Source: Candidatus Competibacter denitrificans Run_A_D11
Lineage (GTDB): Bacteria > Pseudomonadota > Gammaproteobacteria > Competibacterales > Competibacteraceae
Reading direction: 5' to 3'
NCBI RefSeq assembly: GCF_001051235.1
Contig: NZ_CBTJ020000071.1
Coordinates: 1-64,000, forward strand
DNA length: 64,000 nucleotides
Shown here: positions 59,333 to 64,000 of the stretch, in pieces
How positions within the stretch are numbered: position 1 is the first letter of the stretch
Layout of the letters: each line of letters begins with the position of its first letter
Program-made: the position numbers and the translations under genes
The notes under the pieces: generated by a model
The model's database searches: none
What the model was told of the DNA's origin: nothing
Seen by the model: only the letters and a program-made list of their open reading frames with translations

Positions 59333-60535
59333 ATGACCACACCCTCTCCTCCCTCAATTGCGTTTGCTCGAAGTCAACCTGGCTCACCGCCAACATCGCT
59401 GGCGCCTCCTTTGCCTCTGGAACGGCTACGCCTGCCCGATGAACTTGACGGCCGCGTCGGCGTCAATCGTGCTGGCCCGGATGTGGTATGCCAACTCGCG
59501 GCCAGTAACGATCTCCAAGCAGTGCAGGCATGGCTCGCCGAATTTCACGACTCACCACAAACCCTGCGCAACTACCGTAAAGAAGCCGAGCGTTTGCTGC
59601 TTTGGGCGCTGATGGAGCGTGGCAAACCACTGTCCAGCCTCACCCGTGAAGACTGCCTCCTCTACGAAACCTTCCTCGTTGACCCCCAACCGCGTGAACG
59701 CTGGTGTGGCCAGAAAGCGCCGCGCTTTAGCTCACGTTGGCGACCGTTTCTAGGTCCGCTGAATCCCGCCAGCCGCAAGGTCGCCATGCTCATCGTCAAT
59801 TCGCTGTTCAGCTATCTGGTCAAAGCCGGTTATCTGGCCGGTAACCCACTGGCCCTGGCCCGCCGCCGGAATCGGAACCAGCAATCCCTACGCCAGGTGG
59901 AACGCTTCCTGGAACACGATCAATGGCAAACGCTGCTGGCGACCGTGGAGGAACTGCCGCGCGATGAGGAGCGCGACCGCCAACATCACGCCAGAGCGAA
60001 ATATTTGTTTGCCCTGCTCTACCTGCTGGGTCCCCGCGTCAGTGAAGTCGCCAACCACACCATGAGCAGCTTCACGCAGATTCGTGGGCGCTGGTGGTGG
60101 CGCGTCATTGGTAAAGGCCGCAAGGAAGCGCAAGTTCCCGTCAACCAAGACATGCTGCACGCATTGCGCGACTACCGCCGCTTTTACGGCTTATCACCCA
60201 TGCCCGCGCCGGATGACGCTACACCGTTGGTATTGAATCTCAAGGGAACCGGCGGCATTGGTGACAATATGATTTATCGGATCATCAAAGAATTAGTTGC
60301 AAAAGCAGCAAATCGACTGGAGGCGGATGATCCTTATCAGGCTGAAAAACTGCGGCGCGCATCCACCCACTGGTTCCGCCATACCAGCATCACCCATCAA
60401 GCCGATGCCGGTATCGAAATTCAGTTTTTACAGCGTAATGCCCGCCACGCTCGTATCGACACCACGGGCTTATACCTGCACGCTGAAGAAAAGGAATGGC
60501 ACGAAACCATGGAACGTCACCGGCTCAAGGAGTAA
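59333..60535 (+). CDS. Tyrosine recombinase / phage integrase family protein
   Basis: A 400-residue site-specific recombinase. A Pro-rich start (1-30) leads into an N-terminal SAM-like core-binding domain (about 60-175). The catalytic domain has R235 (LGPRVSEV), K261/K264 (GKGRKEAQVPV), the HxxR box H346-R349, H372 (ARHARIDTTG) and the nucleophile Y381. The box after H372 differs from the common LGH-x5-T pattern, reading NARHARIDTTGLYLH. It is transcribed away from the PEP-binding protein gene and toward gdhA; no att repeats or other mobile genes are seen beside it. Confidence 0.88.
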   Translation: MTTPSPPSIAFARSQPGSPPTSLAPPLPLERLRLPDELDGRVGVNRAGPDVVCQLAASNDLQAVQAWLAEFHDSPQTLRNYRKEAERLLLWALMERGKPLSSLTREDCLLYETFLVDPQPRERWCGQKAPRFSSRWRPFLGPLNPASRKVAMLIVNSLFSYLVKAGYLAGNPLALARRRNRNQQSLRQVERFLEHDQWQTLLATVEELPRDEERDRQHHARAKYLFALLYLLGPRVSEVANHTMSSFTQIRGRWWWRVIGKGRKEAQVPVNQDMLHALRDYRRFYGLSPMPAPDDATPLVLNLKGTGGIGDNMIYRIIKELVAKAANRLEADDPYQAEKLRRASTHWFRHTSITHQADAGIEIQFLQRNARHARIDTTGLYLHAEEKEWHETMERHRLKE

Positions 60536-60696
60536 ACTCCGGCCGCTTCGGATCGGACGGAAGGAGGGTTATCCAATAAAAAGGATCAAGACCTGTGGCT
60601 TGAACGGTTTGCGTGATGCGCGTGAATTCGGTCAGGCGCCGCCGGGCGGAGTGGGCCATCGCCTCTTCAATCAAGACCAGCAGGAATCACCTTATT

Positions 60697-62052
60697 ATGT
60701 CTGCCTATATCACCGACACCATTCAATATCTCAAACAGAGCAGCCCCGCCCAAGCCGAGTTTTACCAGGCCACTGAAGAGGTGCTCTCCACCATCAAACC
60801 CCTACTCGACCGCAACCCAAAATATCAGAAAAACAACATCATCCAGCGCGTTATTGAGCCTGAGCGGCAGATTTTATTCCGCGTAGCCTGGCTGGATGAT
60901 CGCGGCAATGTGCAGGTTAACAAGGGTTATCGCATCCAATTCAATTCCGCGCTAGGCCCCTATAAAGGGGGGCTGCGCTTCCATCCCAATGTCACCGCCG
61001 GCACGATCAAATTTTTGGGTTTTGAGCAGATTTTCAAGAATTCCCTGACTGGCTTGGCCATCGGTGGTGCGAAGGGTGGTTCCAACTTTGACCCCAAAGG
61101 CAAATCCGACGCTGAAATCATGCGCTTCTGCCAGTCGTTCATGACCGAGATCTTCCGCCATGTCGGCGACACCATCGACGTTCCGGCGGGCGATATCGGG
61201 GTCGGCGGACGCGAAATCGGCTATCTCTATGGTCAGTACAAACGCCTAACCGGCAAGTATGAAGGTGTTCTGACCGGCAAGGGCCTGAACTGGGGCGGCT
61301 CTTTGGTGCGCACCGAAGCGACCGGTTACGGCGCGGTCTATTTCGCTCAGAACATGCTGGCCGAGCGCGGCGCTTCGTTGGAAGGCAAGGTCTGTACGGT
61401 TTCTGGTTCCGGTAATGTCTCCATCTACACTGTCGAAAAACTCTATCAAGTCGGCGCCAAACCGGTCACGGTCAGCGATTCCAACGGCATGATTTACGAC
61501 GAGCGCGGTATTGATCTGAATCTGCTCAAGCAGGTCAAGGAAGTCGAGCGTGCCCGTCTCACTCGTTACGCCGAGGAGCGGCCGGGAGCGGTCTACACCC
61601 CGGTCGAAAATTATCCCGCTGGCCGTAACGGGGTCTGGAGTGTGCACTGCGATGCCGCTTTCCCCAGCGCCACTCAAAACGAAGTGAGCGTCGAAGACGC
61701 CAAGGAATTGTTGAAAAATGGCTGCATCTGTGTCGCCGAAGGCGCCAACATGCCCTCCTCGCCAGAAGCCATTGATGCCTTCCTGGCTTCCGGCATCGCC
61801 TACGGCCCGGCCAAGGCCGCCAACGCCGGTGGCGTCGCCACCAGTCAGCTCGAAATGAGCCAGAACGCTAGTATGCTGCAATGGACTTTCGAGGAAGTTG
61901 ACGCCAAGCTCAAGCGGATTATGGAGCACATCTACCGCACCGCCAGCGAAACCGCCAAGGAATACGGCGCACCCGGCAATCTGGTGCTCGGCGCCAACAT
62001 CGCCGGTTTCCGCAAAGTGGCCGACGCCATGATCGATCAAGGCGTCGTCTAA
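60697..62052 (+). CDS. gdhA: NADP-specific glutamate dehydrogenase
   Basis: A 451-residue enzyme that aminates 2-oxoglutarate. Catalytic blocks are YKGGLRFHPNV, IGGAKGGSNFDPKG (with the catalytic Lys), DIGVGGREIGYLYGQYKRL, the GTGLNW-equivalent TGKGLNWGGSLVRTEATGYG and the Rossmann VSGSGNVSIYTVEKL. The ATG at 60697 was chosen because the longer frame upstream has no family-like sequence and the length then matches hexameric class I enzymes; AGGA lies 11 bases upstream. gltB follows 193 bases later, so two routes of ammonia assimilation adjoin. Confidence 0.96.
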   Translation: MSAYITDTIQYLKQSSPAQAEFYQATEEVLSTIKPLLDRNPKYQKNNIIQRVIEPERQILFRVAWLDDRGNVQVNKGYRIQFNSALGPYKGGLRFHPNVTAGTIKFLGFEQIFKNSLTGLAIGGAKGGSNFDPKGKSDAEIMRFCQSFMTEIFRHVGDTIDVPAGDIGVGGREIGYLYGQYKRLTGKYEGVLTGKGLNWGGSLVRTEATGYGAVYFAQNMLAERGASLEGKVCTVSGSGNVSIYTVEKLYQVGAKPVTVSDSNGMIYDERGIDLNLLKQVKEVERARLTRYAEERPGAVYTPVENYPAGRNGVWSVHCDAAFPSATQNEVSVEDAKELLKNGCICVAEGANMPSSPEAIDAFLASGIAYGPAKAANAGGVATSQLEMSQNASMLQWTFEEVDAKLKRIMEHIYRTASETAKEYGAPGNLVLGANIAGFRKVADAMIDQGVV

Positions 62053-62245
62053 TCCGGCAATTTCCCGCCGCCGACTCCCACCAAGGCCGGCGGCGCGGTG
62101 CTCGTAGCAGTTGCGCGAACGGTCATTGGCTCGGTAGTATTCAATCCTTTGGTTTTTCGGAATTGTTCCGACCCTTGATTCGCTTGATTTGCGAAGACCT
62201 GTCCCGGCAAGGAAGCCGCGCCCGCTGCTGTTATGAGGAACCATC

Positions 62246-64000
<1,755 letters not shown>

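Noticed and set aside
62067..62094. 7-bp hairpin after gdhA (GCCGCCG...CGGCGGC, 14-base loop)
   Set aside because: No T-run follows and the loop is long, so it was not called a terminator.

Overview
The window is a G+C-rich bacterial chromosome segment with the gene content of a gammaproteobacterium. Supporting genes are phoBR, the hemCDXY cluster, lolA-rarA, an Aap-type amino-acid importer, ubiD beside a flavin reductase, and gdhA next to gltB. A thiolase of the polyhydroxyalkanoate/acetoacetyl-CoA type together with many organic-acid and amino-acid importers would fit a storage-polymer-forming organism such as the Competibacter group. That last assignment is a guess from gene content only.

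Left edge (1-3119): the end of an integrated prophage or integrative element. It holds the tail of a probable structural gene, two antirepressor-type regulators (BRO-N and ORF6N), a RelE/HigB-type toxin with its antitoxin, a long palindrome, and finally a displaced 3' half of a serine tRNA gene that begins at the anticodon loop. This half-tRNA is most simply read as the right attachment site of the element; the rebuilt tRNA should lie left of the window.

Core left (3190-17880): trxB; phoBR preceded by a Pho box; a PilZ protein; sixA-ppx; a membrane hydroxylase of the sterol desaturase family; hemB with an overlapping gene of unknown function; a secreted fibronectin-III protein with a tandem repeat; and aapJQMP, with an intrinsic terminator between aapJ and aapQ.

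Centre (17991-23905): the most notable region. It is a tightly overlapping operon of an ATP-grasp enzyme, a phosphoribosyltransferase-TRSP protein, a HAD phosphatase and a StiP/PRTase-PELOTA protein. A convergent AIM24-family gene follows, then a CitE-like C-C bond lyase. These are the families predicted by comparative genomics (the Ter-associated biosynthetic module) to make an uncharacterised nucleoside-like metabolite. Here they stand with no tellurium-resistance (Ter) gene in view.

Core right (23947-54xxx): ferredoxin reductase and ubiD; TRAP genes dctQM and dctP that converge on one terminator; hemCDXY; argH; lolA-rarA; an unknown 541-residue protein with an HPr-like segment; a thiolase; serS; a MATE exporter; DAHP synthase; and a ten-gene operon (iorAB, livJHMGF, CBS-ACT, paaK, a membrane J-protein) for aryl-amino-acid and aryl-acetate use.

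Right edge (55215-64000): a KfrA-like coiled-coil DNA-binding protein with palindromes at its promoter, a PEP/pyruvate-binding-domain protein with a KaiC-like front end, a solitary tyrosine recombinase, gdhA, and the start of gltB, which runs off the window.
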